DNA of 64,000 nucleotides from an uncultured Lachnospiraceae bacterium (lineage in GTDB: Bacteria; Bacillota; Clostridia; Lachnospirales; Lachnospiraceae): positions 1-64,000 of the forward strand of contig CANPUE010000003.1 of the NCBI GenBank assembly GCA_947577185.1, read 5' to 3'. Positions within the stretch are counted from its first letter, which is position 1; each line of letters starts with the position of its first letter. Below the pieces are notes generated by a model, which was given only the letters and a program-made list of their open reading frames with translations, made no database searches and had not been told where the DNA came from. This document shows, in pieces, positions 16,970 through 26,007 of the stretch. The position numbers and the translations under genes were made by a program.

Positions 16970-17980
16970 TTATACATCGGAAAATGTGCCCGCGCCCTCC
17001 CCATTCTGCCTGTACACCTGCTGCCTGCGGATCACCGGATACCGCACGGCAAAACAGCCCTCCAGATCTTCCCGGTGCATGTCGACGGCGGTGATCTGGT
17101 GGTTTTCGCAGGTGGTATAGTAATAGATGCCTTTGTCTGCATTACAGCAGGAAGTGTAGAGTGTCATCTCATACCTGCCTTCTCCCAGGCGGCAGCAGCC
17201 CCGCGTCTGATTAACGGAACCCAGTATATGAAAAAACTGGCTGATGCTTTCGGATTCCGAACTGCCGGAGACAGAATTCATTTTTGTGAAGACGGCTCTG
17301 ACAAAGCGTGACTGCGACGACAGATCGCCGGGAAGACCGACCGCGCCCATTCCACGGCTGTATGTTCGCAGAGGCAGGTCCGGAGAGAAGCGGTTTGACG
17401 GTTCTTCCGGCGATAAATGCATAAAGTTGTTTAAGTGAAACATCTGCCAGGCAAACGGGGGATTGTTTGTCAAAACCCCGGCAGGGTTGTCATAAATCGT
17501 TATCCCGTCTTTCATGGACTCTACGGTAATGCATGCTTCGCGGTCTGCAATGATCCAGTGAAGCTGCGCTGCAGGGAGCTCTCTGCTAAAAGAGTCGTTT
17601 GTCAGATTGATCTTTTCCAGACGTTTTTTTGCCTCAGACAGGGAGGCGCACTGACCTAAAATCCATGGGATAAATTCAAAGGTCGCCACATTCTCAAGAC
17701 CATCCGCCGGATCTTTGTAATCTGCATTTCCCACAAAATTGAGTCCTGCCATGCAAAGCCCCTTTTCATTTACCGATTCATAATATAACGGCTGGCCGTC
17801 TGCCATATGTGCCATACCGATCATGGCATAGTGGCTGTCCGATGATCTTCGTGTCTGATGACGGAAAGAAAGCGGAAAGTTTCTGGGCATGACCACGATT
17901 TCCTCACCGTAAGAAAAATCATTGTCCAGTGTCCTTCCAAAATAAAAGTCTTTTGTCTGATAGGTTATGGCTGTACACAT
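16970..17980 (-). CDS. cbh: bile salt hydrolase (choloylglycine hydrolase)
   Basis: A 336-residue Ntn hydrolase that removes glycine or taurine from conjugated bile acids. The catalytic Cys2 follows the initiator Met (MCTAITY), Arg16 is in GRTLDND, and further family motifs are VLTNNPPF, GLPGDLSSQSRFVRAVF and KGIYYYTTCENHQITAVDM, which match Clostridium perfringens BSH closely. No signal peptide is present, as expected. It is monocistronic on the minus strand, with the acquired island's stumps at its 3' side and a divergent deacetylase gene at its 5' side. Confidence 0.93.
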   Translation of the reverse strand: MCTAITYQTKDFYFGRTLDNDFSYGEEIVVMPRNFPLSFRHQTRRSSDSHYAMIGMAHMADGQPLYYESVNEKGLCMAGLNFVGNADYKDPADGLENVATFEFIPWILGQCASLSEAKKRLEKINLTNDSFSRELPAAQLHWIIADREACITVESMKDGITIYDNPAGVLTNNPPFAWQMFHLNNFMHLSPEEPSNRFSPDLPLRTYSRGMGAVGLPGDLSSQSRFVRAVFTKMNSVSGSSESESISQFFHILGSVNQTRGCCRLGEGRYEMTLYTSCCNADKGIYYYTTCENHQITAVDMHREDLEGCFAVRYPVIRRQQVYRQNGEGAGTFSDV

Positions 17981-18053
17981 ACGCGGCCTCCTGAAGTTCT
18001 TTTACAGATATTGTATCTCATTTGGTTCCGATTAAACGTACTGAATGCAAATA

Positions 18054-18087
18054 TTTTACTATAATTTTCTCCGTGTTTATAGTAAAA
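18054..18087. promoter_or_regulatory. inverted repeat in the cbh/deacetylase divergent gap
   Basis: TTTTACTATAA (18054-18064) and TTATAGTAAAA (18077-18087) are perfect 11-bp arms around a 12-bp spacer, 31 bp before the deacetylase start. TATAGT-like -10 elements fall within the arms, so this may be an operator covering a promoter. Confidence 0.5.
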
Positions 18088-18118
18088 TAATACAAAAACC
18101 GGAAGGAGCCAGACCACG

Positions 18119-18952
18119 ATGATCGAAAAACAAAACTTTTCCACAATTTATACCTGTTTTCCGGGCGGAAAGCACAAGGTGCTGACGATGAGTTATGACG
18201 ATGGGAAGCTGTATGACCGCAGACTCGTAGCGCTGTTTAACAAATATGGGATCAAAGGAACGTTCCATATCAACGGCGGCGGACTGTTTGGCAGGATGGG
18301 TGCTGTTGAGCGGATTCCTTTTGAGGAGATCAAAGATCTTTATGAAGGGCACGAAGTATCCTGTCATACATATACCCATCCGACGATCTCACGGTGTCCG
18401 CTTTCCCAGGTGGTACAGCAGGTGATCGAAGACAGGAAGGCTCTGGAAGCGGCCTGCGGTTATCCTGTGCGGGGCATGAGTTATCCAAACGGCTCTTACA
18501 GCAAAGAGATCATGCAGATGCTTCCCGCCTGCGGGATCGAATACAGCCGGATCGTCGGCAATACGGATGATTTTGCGTTTCCTGCCGATTTTCTGGAATG
18601 GAAGGCGACCTGCCACCATGCGCACAATCTGATGGAAAATGCACAGCGTTTTGCCAGCCTGAACAAGACACAGTACCTTTATATGATGTATGTCTGGGGA
18701 CACAGTTATGAGTTTGGCGAGGATGAGAGCGAGTGGGAGAAGATAGAAGCATTTTGCAGATATATCGGCGGAAGGGATGATATCTGGTATGCGACCAATA
18801 TTGAGATCGTCGACTATATGAATGCGGCTGCCAACCTGAAATTTTCCGCAGCGGGCGATATGGTCTACAATCCGGGTGCGGTTCCGGTATGGATCAGTGT
18901 TGACGGAGAATGCAGGAAGATAGAACCGGGCAGACTGGAAAGGAATCTGTGA
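18119..18952 (+). CDS. polysaccharide deacetylase family protein
   Basis: The 277-residue protein has the NodB-type deacetylase fold: VLTMSYDDGK (the Asp-Asp motif), GIKGTFHINGG, the metal-binding CHTYTHPT (HxxxH pattern) and RGMSYPNGSY. Such enzymes remove acetyl groups from sugars, usually in the cell wall or chitooligomers. There is no signal peptide, which suggests a cytoplasmic substrate or unusual export. It is divergent from the bile salt hydrolase gene and 74 bp upstream of hisS. Confidence 0.85.
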   Translation: MIEKQNFSTIYTCFPGGKHKVLTMSYDDGKLYDRRLVALFNKYGIKGTFHINGGGLFGRMGAVERIPFEEIKDLYEGHEVSCHTYTHPTISRCPLSQVVQQVIEDRKALEAACGYPVRGMSYPNGSYSKEIMQMLPACGIEYSRIVGNTDDFAFPADFLEWKATCHHAHNLMENAQRFASLNKTQYLYMMYVWGHSYEFGEDESEWEKIEAFCRYIGGRDDIWYATNIEIVDYMNAAANLKFSAAGDMVYNPGAVPVWISVDGECRKIEPGRLERNL

Positions 18953-19026
18953 CTTGAAAAGCCGCCTGAAAAAGAGTACAATAAGTTGAAAATTCAGAGA
19001 GTTTAAGGGATCTGAGGAAAACGGCA

Positions 19027-20334
19027 GTGATTTCCGAAAGATTCTTCAAAGAAGAGAAAGGCATGGATAAAAGTATGGCGTTAAGTAAGAAACCGATGAC
19101 CGGTATGAAGGATATTCTGCCGGAGGAGATGGAAATCCGCGATTATGTCATCAGCGTGATCAAAGAAACTTATGGAAAGTTTGGGTTTACATCAATTGAG
19201 ACGCCCTGTGTGGAGAATATTGCAAATCTGAACTGCAAAGCCGGCGGGGAGAATGAAAAGCTGATCTTTAAGATTTTAAAAAGAGGAGAGAAACTGCGCT
19301 TAAAGGAGGCTGAGACAGAAGAAGATCTGATAGACGGCGGACTGCGGTATGATCTGACGGTGCCGCTTGTGCGTTACTATGCCGGCCATGCAAACGAGCT
19401 GCCCTCACCCTTTAAGGCATTGCAGATGGGTAACGTATGGCGGGCGGACAGGCCGCAGAGAGGGCGTTATCGTCAGTTTATGCAGTGTGATATCGATATT
19501 CTGGGAGAGGCGTCAAATCTGGCGGAGATCGAGTTGATTCTGGCGACTACGACAACGCTTGGGAAGATAGGATTCCGCAATTTTGAGATCCGTATCAATG
19601 ACAGACAGATCTTAAAGGCGATGGCGAAGTACAGCGGCTTTGGCGAGGAAGATTACGATCAGGTTTTTATCATTCTGGATAAAATGGATAAAATAGGAAT
19701 GGAAGGTGTGGAAGAAGAACTGACTGCGGCAGGCTATAGTGCCGGACAGGCTGCGAAATATCTTGATCTGTTCCGGGGAATGGAAGCGGCGCAGGATCCG
19801 ATCACCTATATCACGGATCTTCTGGCGGATACCCTGCCCGAAGGCGTTAAAGAGGGCTTCCGGGAGATCATTGACAGCGTGGAAGCGGTCAAAGGAGACT
19901 TTTTTACTTTAAAATTTGATCCCACCCTCGTTCGGGGCATGTCTTATTATACCGGAACGATCTTTGAGATCTCCATGCCGGAATTCGGCGCAAGCTGCGG
20001 CGGAGGCGGCAGATATGATAAAATGGTAGGAAAGTTCACCGGAAATGATGTGCCCGCCTGCGGTTTTTCGATCGGATTTGAGCGGATCATACTGCTGCTT
20101 TTGGAAAGCGGCTTCAAGGTGCCCAAAGAGGGCAAAAAGATTGCTTATCTGACGGAAAAAAATCTGCCGGGCGAGGAACTGTGCAAAGTGCTTGCGCAGG
20201 CACAGCGGGAGCGGGAAAAGGGAAATCAGGTTTTGACGGCGCGGATGAATAAAAATAAAAAATTCCAGAAAGAGCAGCTGACAGCGCAGGGGTATACCGA
20301 GTTCAGGGAATTTTACAAAGATCCGTTGAAATAA
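19027..20334 (+). CDS. hisS: histidyl-tRNA synthetase
   Basis: A class II synthetase charging tRNA-His. Motif 1/2 region (GNVWRADRPQRGRYRQFMQCDIDILG), the histidine-binding LVRGMSYYTGTIFEI and motif 3 (ACGFSIGFERI) are all present. The anticodon domain is short and ends KDPLK. The GTG at 19027 has a GAGGA site at a good distance, but an ATG at 19063 is also possible. The aspS gene follows, the classic hisS-aspS pair of Firmicutes. I see no T-box upstream. Confidence 0.95.
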   Translation: MISERFFKEEKGMDKSMALSKKPMTGMKDILPEEMEIRDYVISVIKETYGKFGFTSIETPCVENIANLNCKAGGENEKLIFKILKRGEKLRLKEAETEEDLIDGGLRYDLTVPLVRYYAGHANELPSPFKALQMGNVWRADRPQRGRYRQFMQCDIDILGEASNLAEIELILATTTTLGKIGFRNFEIRINDRQILKAMAKYSGFGEEDYDQVFIILDKMDKIGMEGVEEELTAAGYSAGQAAKYLDLFRGMEAAQDPITYITDLLADTLPEGVKEGFREIIDSVEAVKGDFFTLKFDPTLVRGMSYYTGTIFEISMPEFGASCGGGGRYDKMVGKFTGNDVPACGFSIGFERIILLLLESGFKVPKEGKKIAYLTEKNLPGEELCKVLAQAQREREKGNQVLTARMNKNKKFQKEQLTAQGYTEFREFYKDPLK

Positions 20335-20426
20335 GCAGAAACGGAAGCGTTCGGAAAGAATAGAAAGCATAGAGAACGATAGAAGCAAAAAGCCAGTAAC
20401 GGATGACAGATGAGGAGGATGAAACA

Positions 20427-22238
20427 ATGGCAGAGTCCATGAAAGGATGGAAAAGATCCCACCGCTGTACGGAACTTTCCTGTGCAAATGCAGGAGAAGA
20501 AGTGACCGTGATGGGATGGGTACAGAAACAGAGAAATAAAGGCGGAATCATATTTGTTGATTTAAGAGACCGCTCCGGTATTTTGCAGATCATTTTCGAA
20601 GAGAGCGACTGCGGCAGCGAAAGCTTTGCCAAAGCGGAGAAAATGCGCAGTGAGTTTGTAATTGCAGTACAGGGCAGGGTAGAGAGACGTTCCGGCGCGG
20701 TCAATGAGAACCTGGCGACCGGAGAGATCGAGATCCGTGCAAAGCAGACGCGCATCTTATCGGAATCAGACACACCGCCGTTTCCGGTGGAAGCGGATTC
20801 CAGGACAAAAGAAGAGATTCGTTTAAAATATCGTTATCTGGATCTGCGCAGGCCGGACTTACAGCAGAAGATGATGCTGCGCAGTGACATTACTTCAAAG
20901 ATGCGCGCTTTTATGGCGCAGGAGGGCTTTTTGGAGATCGAGACGCCGATCCTTTGTAAATCTACGCCCGAGGGAGCAAGAGACTATCTCGTGCCGAGCA
21001 GGGTGCATCCGGGTAACTTTTATGCGCTTCCGCAGTCACCGCAGCTTTATAAACAGCTTTTGATGTGCTCCGGCTATGACCGTTATTTCCAGATCGCAAG
21101 ATGTTTCCGCGACGAGGACCTGCGGGCAGACAGGCAGCCTGAATTTACACAGGCCGACATGGAACTGTCTTTTGTGGATGTTGATGATGTGATCGAGGTC
21201 AATGAAAGACTGATTCAATATGTCTGCAGGGAGACGATCGGTCTGGACGTGACGATTCCGTTTCCGAGAATGACGTGGAAAGAGGCGATGGAGCGTTACG
21301 GTTCTGATAAGCCGGATACCCGGTTTGAGATGGAGCTGGTGAATGTATCGGATGTGGCGGCAGACTGTGAGTTCGGCGTGTTCACGTCCGCGATCCAAAA
21401 CGGCGGCAGCGTCAGAGGCATCACAGTGAAGGGACAGGCAGCGATGCCGCGCAAAAAAATAGATGCGCTTGTCGAGTTTGCCAAAGGCTATGGGGCGAAG
21501 GGGCTTGCCTATCTGTGTGTGCAGGAGGATGGCAGTTACAAATCCTCATTTGCTAAATTTATGACAAAAGAACAGTTGGATCAGCTTGTACAGGCTATGA
21601 AGGGCGAAAAAGGAGATCTGCTCTTATTTGCCGCAGACAAGAATGCGATTGTATATAATGTACTCGGCGCGCTGCGCGTGGAACTTGGGAAACAGCTCGG
21701 CCTGATCGATGAGTCAAAGTTTAATTTCCTCTGGATCGTGGAGTTCCCGCTGCTTGAGTGGAGCGAGGAGGAAGGGCGCTTTATGGCGATGCATCATCCA
21801 TTCACGATGCCGATGGAGGAGGACTGGCAGTATATCGATTCCGATCCGGGACGCGTCCGTGCCAAAGCTTATGATATCGTTTTAAACGGCGTGGAACTTG
21901 GCGGCGGTTCTGTCAGGATCCATCAGGACGATATTCAGGAGAAGATGTTTGAAGTGCTCGGATTCACCAAAGAAAAGGCGTGGGAGCAGTTTGGATTCCT
22001 GTTAAGTGCGTTCCAGTACGGCGTACCGCCTCATGCGGGTCTTGCCTATGGGCTTGACCGTTTCGTGATGCTGCTTGTCCATGCAGATAATATCCGTGAG
22101 GTCATTGCGTTCCCGAAAGTAAAAGATGCGTCCTGTCTGATGACGGAGGCGCCGGGTCGTGTGGATGAGAAACAGCTTGACGAACTGCAGATCAGCATTA
22201 TGGAGAAGGCGCAGGAGGAACAGGGCACACAGCAGTGA
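20427..22238 (+). CDS. aspS: aspartyl-tRNA synthetase
   Basis: The 603-residue bacterial-type AspRS has an N-terminal OB-fold anticodon domain (VTVMGWVQKQRNKGGIIFVDLRDRSG), motif 2 (FRDEDLRADRQPEFTQADMELSF), the GAD insertion domain and motif 3 (GLAYGLDRFVMLL). It ligates aspartate to tRNA-Asp. The start at 20427 follows GAGGAGG; the ORF-track start at 20403 is not needed. It lies 92 bp after hisS, probably in the same operon. Confidence 0.96.
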   Translation: MAESMKGWKRSHRCTELSCANAGEEVTVMGWVQKQRNKGGIIFVDLRDRSGILQIIFEESDCGSESFAKAEKMRSEFVIAVQGRVERRSGAVNENLATGEIEIRAKQTRILSESDTPPFPVEADSRTKEEIRLKYRYLDLRRPDLQQKMMLRSDITSKMRAFMAQEGFLEIETPILCKSTPEGARDYLVPSRVHPGNFYALPQSPQLYKQLLMCSGYDRYFQIARCFRDEDLRADRQPEFTQADMELSFVDVDDVIEVNERLIQYVCRETIGLDVTIPFPRMTWKEAMERYGSDKPDTRFEMELVNVSDVAADCEFGVFTSAIQNGGSVRGITVKGQAAMPRKKIDALVEFAKGYGAKGLAYLCVQEDGSYKSSFAKFMTKEQLDQLVQAMKGEKGDLLLFAADKNAIVYNVLGALRVELGKQLGLIDESKFNFLWIVEFPLLEWSEEEGRFMAMHHPFTMPMEEDWQYIDSDPGRVRAKAYDIVLNGVELGGGSVRIHQDDIQEKMFEVLGFTKEKAWEQFGFLLSAFQYGVPPHAGLAYGLDRFVMLLVHADNIREVIAFPKVKDASCLMTEAPGRVDEKQLDELQISIMEKAQEEQGTQQ

Positions 22239-22278
22239 CAGCGTGCAGTGATAACAAACAGAAAGGAATCAGAACAAT

Positions 22279-22521
22279 ATGGGTTTTCAGAATCCTACAG
22301 CGATCTTTCAAATGATGAATCTGTGGAACAGGTTTAAACAGAATCATCCGAAATTTCCAAAGTTTATGATGGCAGCGGCCCAGAGCGGCATCAAAGAGGG
22401 CAGTATCATCGAGATCAACATCACGACGGCAGACGGGCAGAGCCTCAATTCCAATCTCAGGATCAGTGCAGAAGATATGGAACTGGTGGAGCAGCTAAAG
22501 AACCTGGCGATGAATCAGTAA
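22279..22521 (+). CDS. 80-residue conserved hypothetical protein
   Basis: A small soluble protein (MGFQNPTAIFQMMNLWNRFKQNHPKFPKF...), predicted helix-strand-helix, with a beta segment GSIIEINITTADGQSLNSNLRI. It follows aspS by 40 bp, probably at the end of the hisS-aspS operon. I know of similar small proteins in Lachnospiraceae but cannot give a function. Confidence 0.7.
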   Translation: MGFQNPTAIFQMMNLWNRFKQNHPKFPKFMMAAAQSGIKEGSIIEINITTADGQSLNSNLRISAEDMELVEQLKNLAMNQ

Positions 22522-22542
22522 AGATTTCATAACGGCATTTAA

Positions 22543-22600
22543 AAATCCTCTTTTTTGGCAGGAACCGGAGTAGAATCATTCTTGCCAAAAAGGAGGATTT
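22543..22600. terminator. long hairpin after the hisS-aspS operon
   Basis: AAATCCTCTTTTTTGGCAGG and CTTGCCAAAAAGGAGGATTT pair over 20 bp with two mismatches. Poly-T and poly-A within the arms mean it could stop transcription from both sides, including the minus-strand small gene at 22619. Confidence 0.65.
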
Positions 22601-22618
22601 ATGATGTCCGGCCTTTTT

Positions 22619-22795
22619 CTATTTTGATGCGTTCAATTTATTTCTCGTTTGTTTTAGGATGAAATAGAAAAACAAACTTCCGGCTGCGACTCCGCAAAAA
22701 ACAACTGCGGCCTGCTCACTCAAGCAAACTGACAGTACCATACGTACTGCGATAATTGCTGCCATAATTGCTGCTACAAGGACTATTTTTTTCAT
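22619..22795 (-). CDS. 58-residue small membrane protein (below ORF-track cutoff)
   Basis: On the minus strand an AAGGAGA site precedes an ATG opening MKKIVLVAAIMAAIIAVRMVLSV...VVFCGVAAGSLFFYFILKQTRNKLNASK. It has two hydrophobic spans separated by a short polar loop and a basic tail, a clean small membrane protein. No family is recognised. It sits alone between the hisS-aspS terminator and the bioY promoter, transcribed away from bioY. Confidence 0.6.
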   Translation of the reverse strand: MKKIVLVAAIMAAIIAVRMVLSVCLSEQAAVVFCGVAAGSLFFYFILKQTRNKLNASK

Positions 22796-22943
22796 ATTTT
22801 TATTTCTCCTTTTCTTTGTATTACCGTGAGGTATTTTCTTGTCTGAAAACAGGATATCAAAAATAAGGAGCTGCTTCCATAGAGTAACCTTACAGATTCT
22901 GCATGGTAACTTACATTTGTGTAAGGATTAAATGAAAATAAAA

Positions 22944-22996
22944 TTGTCAACTTAAAAATAAAATTGGTTGACAAATATGCAAACCCCCTATATACT
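22944..22996 (+). promoter_or_regulatory. bioY promoter with BirA-type biotin operator
   Basis: TTGTCAAC, a 15-bp spacer and GTTGACAA (22944-22974) form the inverted repeat typical of BirA operators in Firmicutes. Its right arm contains the -35 TTGACA (22968-22973), with a 17-bp spacer to TATACT (22991-22996). Biotin-loaded BirA bound here should repress bioY. Confidence 0.85.
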
Positions 22997-23049
22997 ATAC
23001 TTTAGTCAGGGCCTTTGACGAAAAAACTGTACAAGGGGGTTTTTATAAA

Positions 23050-23646
23050 ATGAGCGGAACAACGAATCAACTGACAAAAGGAGCCGGGGAAGACAGGGAA
23101 CAGAAAAAGACGGCCAGGCTTACCACAAAGAACATTGTCTGTATGGGGATGTTTGCCGCCATCCTGGCGGTGCTTTCCCAGATATCCATTCCGATGCCCT
23201 CCGGCGTACCGATCACATTGCAGACATTTGCGGTATCGCTGACGGGTGTGATCCTTTCCTGGAAGCTTGGAACGGGGAGTACGTTAGTCTATATTCTGCT
23301 GGGTGCGGTCGGGGCGCCCGTTTTTGCAGGATTCAGCGGCGGTGCACAGGTACTTGTCAACTATACGGGCGGTTTTATTTGGGGCTTTATCGCCATGACC
23401 TTTCTTTGCGGCATCGGTATTTTGCGTGAGAACAGAGTGACAGGCATACTGACCGGGCTGGCAGGATTACTGCTCTGTCATGTATTCGGCGTGATCCAGT
23501 TTATGATTGTTATGAAAATGGGCTGGAAAGAATCGTTCCTGTTAGCGTCGGCTCCTTATGTGATTAAGGACATTTTATCGGTCATTCTGGCGTTTGTCGT
23601 TGGTGCGCAGATCAGAGCGCGGCTTTTAAAGGCAGGTTTATTATGA
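23050..23646 (+). CDS. bioY: biotin ECF transporter substrate-binding protein BioY
   Basis: A 198-residue S-component with about six spans, showing the BioY signatures FAAILAVLSQISIPMPSGVPITLQTFAV and GAPVFAGFSGG. It binds biotin and takes it up, with or without a shared ECF energising module, which is not in this window. The BirA-type operator over its promoter supports biotin control. The next gene overlaps its stop by 4 bp. Confidence 0.95.
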   Translation: MSGTTNQLTKGAGEDREQKKTARLTTKNIVCMGMFAAILAVLSQISIPMPSGVPITLQTFAVSLTGVILSWKLGTGSTLVYILLGAVGAPVFAGFSGGAQVLVNYTGGFIWGFIAMTFLCGIGILRENRVTGILTGLAGLLLCHVFGVIQFMIVMKMGWKESFLLASAPYVIKDILSVILAFVVGAQIRARLLKAGLL

Positions 23647-24065
23647 TGCGGCTTCGGGTACACCATCTGCTTTGTAGTGCACTGTATGCCGGCAGAGGCT
23701 ATAGCGAAGCGTTTTGTGAGAATATGCAGCATGTTGTGGAATGGCTGTGGAATAGCTCTTATGCGCAGAAAAAAGAGCGGCAGGTCATGCTGGTCTCCGG
23801 ACCGGACCAGGTCTGCAGCGCATGTCCGAATCTGACGGCGGACGGGTGCAGCCTTGAAGACGATCAGGTCGTCGGCAAGGATATCCGTCTGGCGCAGGCA
23901 TTGCAGCTGGAAACGCAAAAAGTCTATGCGGTTTCCGGGCTGCTGGCACAGGTGTCGCAGAATCTGACGGAGGATATTTTTGAGACATCCTGTAAAAAAT
24001 GCGACTGGTATGAGATGGGACTGTGCGATTATGAAAAACTGGCACAGAAGTATCGGCAGATCTGA
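23643..24065 (+). CDS. DUF1284 family protein
   Basis: The 140-residue protein starts with the family motif MxLRVHHLLCSALYAGRGYSEAFCENM and has eight cysteines, including CSACPNL, DGC and SCKKCDWYEMGLC, so it may bind an iron-sulfur cluster or zinc. The function of DUF1284 is unknown. Its 4-bp overlap with bioY suggests translational coupling and expression under biotin control. Confidence 0.8.
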   Translation: MMRLRVHHLLCSALYAGRGYSEAFCENMQHVVEWLWNSSYAQKKERQVMLVSGPDQVCSACPNLTADGCSLEDDQVVGKDIRLAQALQLETQKVYAVSGLLAQVSQNLTEDIFETSCKKCDWYEMGLCDYEKLAQKYRQI

Positions 24066-24073
24066 CATTTTTC

Positions 24074-24101
24074 TTGACATTTAGGGAAAAAATGTTATTT
24101 T
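24074..24101 (+). promoter_or_regulatory. probable promoter of the DMT-permease operon
   Basis: TTGACA (24074-24079), 16 bp and TATTTT (24096-24101). The transcript would then pass a small stem-loop (GCTTTC 24124-24129 with GAAAGC 24142-24147) just before the ribosome site. Confidence 0.5.
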
Positions 24102-24173
24102 ATTAATAGATAGTTTGAAAAAGGCTTTCGGAAAGGTTTCTGAAAGCTTTTATCGTGTATGAGGAGAACAGAG

Positions 24174-25088
24174 ATGAACAGATTTGTGGTCAGACAGTCC
24201 TGTCTTTTATTTTTGACGGCGCTTATTTGGGGCGTGGCTTTTGTGGCACAGAGTGCCGGAATGGACTATGTGGAGCCGTTTACGTTTAATGCGGTCCGCA
24301 GCATCATAGGCGCACTCGTGCTCATTCCCTGCATTCTTTTTTTGAACCGGACAGGCGCAGGAAAAAAAGCGGCTCCGGTGAAGACGGCGGGGCGAAAGGA
24401 ACTGCTTACGGGCGGTATCATCTGCGGCATCCTCCTTTTTATCGCGGTGAATTTCCAGCAGGTCGGCATGCAGTATACGACGGTGGGAAAGGCGGGATTC
24501 CTCACGGCGTTATATATCATCATTGTGCCCATACTCGGCATTTTTTTACACCGGAGAGCGGGCATATCGGTGTGGATCGGCGTACTCTTTGCGTTATGCG
24601 GTCTGTATCTGTTGTGTATGAATGAGAGTCTGCGTTTGGATAAGGGGGACACCCTGCTGTTGATCTGTGCGCTGACGTTTTCCATTCAGATCATGGTGGT
24701 TGATTATTTTACGGTCAGGGTGGACGGGGTAATGATGTCCTGTATCCAGTTGTTTGTCTGTGGGGTCCTGTCGGCCGTATGCATGTTTTTATTTGAGCAT
24801 CCCCAAATGGACCAGATCCTTGCAGCATGGCTTCCGATCCTCTATGCGGGCGTGATGTCCTGCGGTGTGGCGTACACGCTTCAGATCGTGGCCCAGGAGG
24901 GCATGAACCCGTCAGTGGCTTCTTTAATCCTGAGTATGGAGTCTGTGATCTCTGTGCTGGCGGGATGGATCCTGCTGCATGAGGCGCTCAGCAGACGGGA
25001 ACTGCTCGGATGCCTGCTTATGTTTATCGCCATCATTCTGGCGCAGTTACCTGAATCAATATTAGAAAAAAGGAGTGAGATATCATGA
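24174..25088 (+). CDS. DMT-superfamily (EamA) transporter
   Basis: A 304-residue permease with ten predicted spans in two EamA repeats: LLFLTALIWGVAFVAQSAGMDYV at the start and VALILSMESVISVLAGWILLHE-like signature (ASLILSMESVISVLAGWILL) in the second repeat. Members export amino acids, nucleosides or other metabolites. The ATG at 24174 with GAGGAG is preferred to 24159. It overlaps the following SseB-like gene by 4 bp. Confidence 0.88.
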   Translation: MNRFVVRQSCLLFLTALIWGVAFVAQSAGMDYVEPFTFNAVRSIIGALVLIPCILFLNRTGAGKKAAPVKTAGRKELLTGGIICGILLFIAVNFQQVGMQYTTVGKAGFLTALYIIIVPILGIFLHRRAGISVWIGVLFALCGLYLLCMNESLRLDKGDTLLLICALTFSIQIMVVDYFTVRVDGVMMSCIQLFVCGVLSAVCMFLFEHPQMDQILAAWLPILYAGVMSCGVAYTLQIVAQEGMNPSVASLILSMESVISVLAGWILLHEALSRRELLGCLLMFIAIILAQLPESILEKRSEIS

Positions 25089-25996
25089 TTGACAATACGA
25101 AACTTGAAGCCGCAACTGAGGCATTTGTTCAGGACAAGTCTAAGGAAAATTTTGTAGGCATTATGGAACTGTTGGAGAAGGCGGTGGTCTATCTGCCGAG
25201 TATGGTGCCGGAGAACCTGGATGAAAAGACAGTCGAGGACATGAAGGCGGGCAGAGCCGTGAAACTTCCCAAAGAGGCGAAGATTATGCCCTGTCTTCTG
25301 AAAAAGGAAAACGGAGGACAGGTACTGCCTGTTTTCTCTTCCCAGAAGCATATTCCAACGGACAAAAGGAGTCCGGCACTCTTGGGGATGCCGTTTATGA
25401 ACTGTGTGTCCATGGCGATGCTGCATCAGGATACCGTGGAGTCAGTGGTTCTTAACCCGTTTACACAAAACATCGTCATACCCAGGCAGATTCTGGAGGT
25501 GGCGCTAAAGAGGAGCCAGGCGCGCCAGACAAAGACGGTGCAGGTGACGAAAGAACAGTTTCACCAGCTTGCGCACAAACGTGTCATATATGAGATTCTG
25601 CCTGCCTTTTTGCATGAAAAGAAAGAGGAAGGGCTGGAACAGCTCAAAGCGGATGAAGCAAAAGCGATCCTGGGGATTTACGCGCCTCTTTATCCCAAAG
25701 AGGTCGCGATGCCTTACAGGGAAGATGATTTTTCTTTTCTGTCATTAAATGTGACGGACACGATGCAGATCACGCGGATCGACCTGCCGGAAAAGAACGT
25801 GGCAGTCGGCATGTGCTGCCGCATTTATGTGGTCTGGAAACGGGATAAACAGGAATTGGAATATTACACGATCGAGAAAGCCGAAGAGGGAAATGAGATC
25901 GGCAGAATATATGCGGACAGACGGCATGAGACGGTTAAAAAGGCGCCGGATAACGGAGCGGAGATAGAGACCATCATGGAACTTGCCGGGGCGTGA
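25085..25996 (+). CDS. SseB-domain protein
   Basis: A 303-residue soluble protein whose N-terminal half (about 20-140) resembles the SseB domain (VYLPSMVPENLDEK ... KIMPCLLKKENGGQVLPVFSSQKHIP). The C-terminal half (about 150-300) is less recognisable. SseB-like domains are found in proteins of unknown role. It is the middle gene of the 24174-26676 operon. Confidence 0.7.
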   Translation: MIDNTKLEAATEAFVQDKSKENFVGIMELLEKAVVYLPSMVPENLDEKTVEDMKAGRAVKLPKEAKIMPCLLKKENGGQVLPVFSSQKHIPTDKRSPALLGMPFMNCVSMAMLHQDTVESVVLNPFTQNIVIPRQILEVALKRSQARQTKTVQVTKEQFHQLAHKRVIYEILPAFLHEKKEEGLEQLKADEAKAILGIYAPLYPKEVAMPYREDDFSFLSLNVTDTMQITRIDLPEKNVAVGMCCRIYVVWKRDKQELEYYTIEKAEEGNEIGRIYADRRHETVKKAPDNGAEIETIMELAGA

Positions 25997-26007
25997 GGAG
26001 GTTTTGT

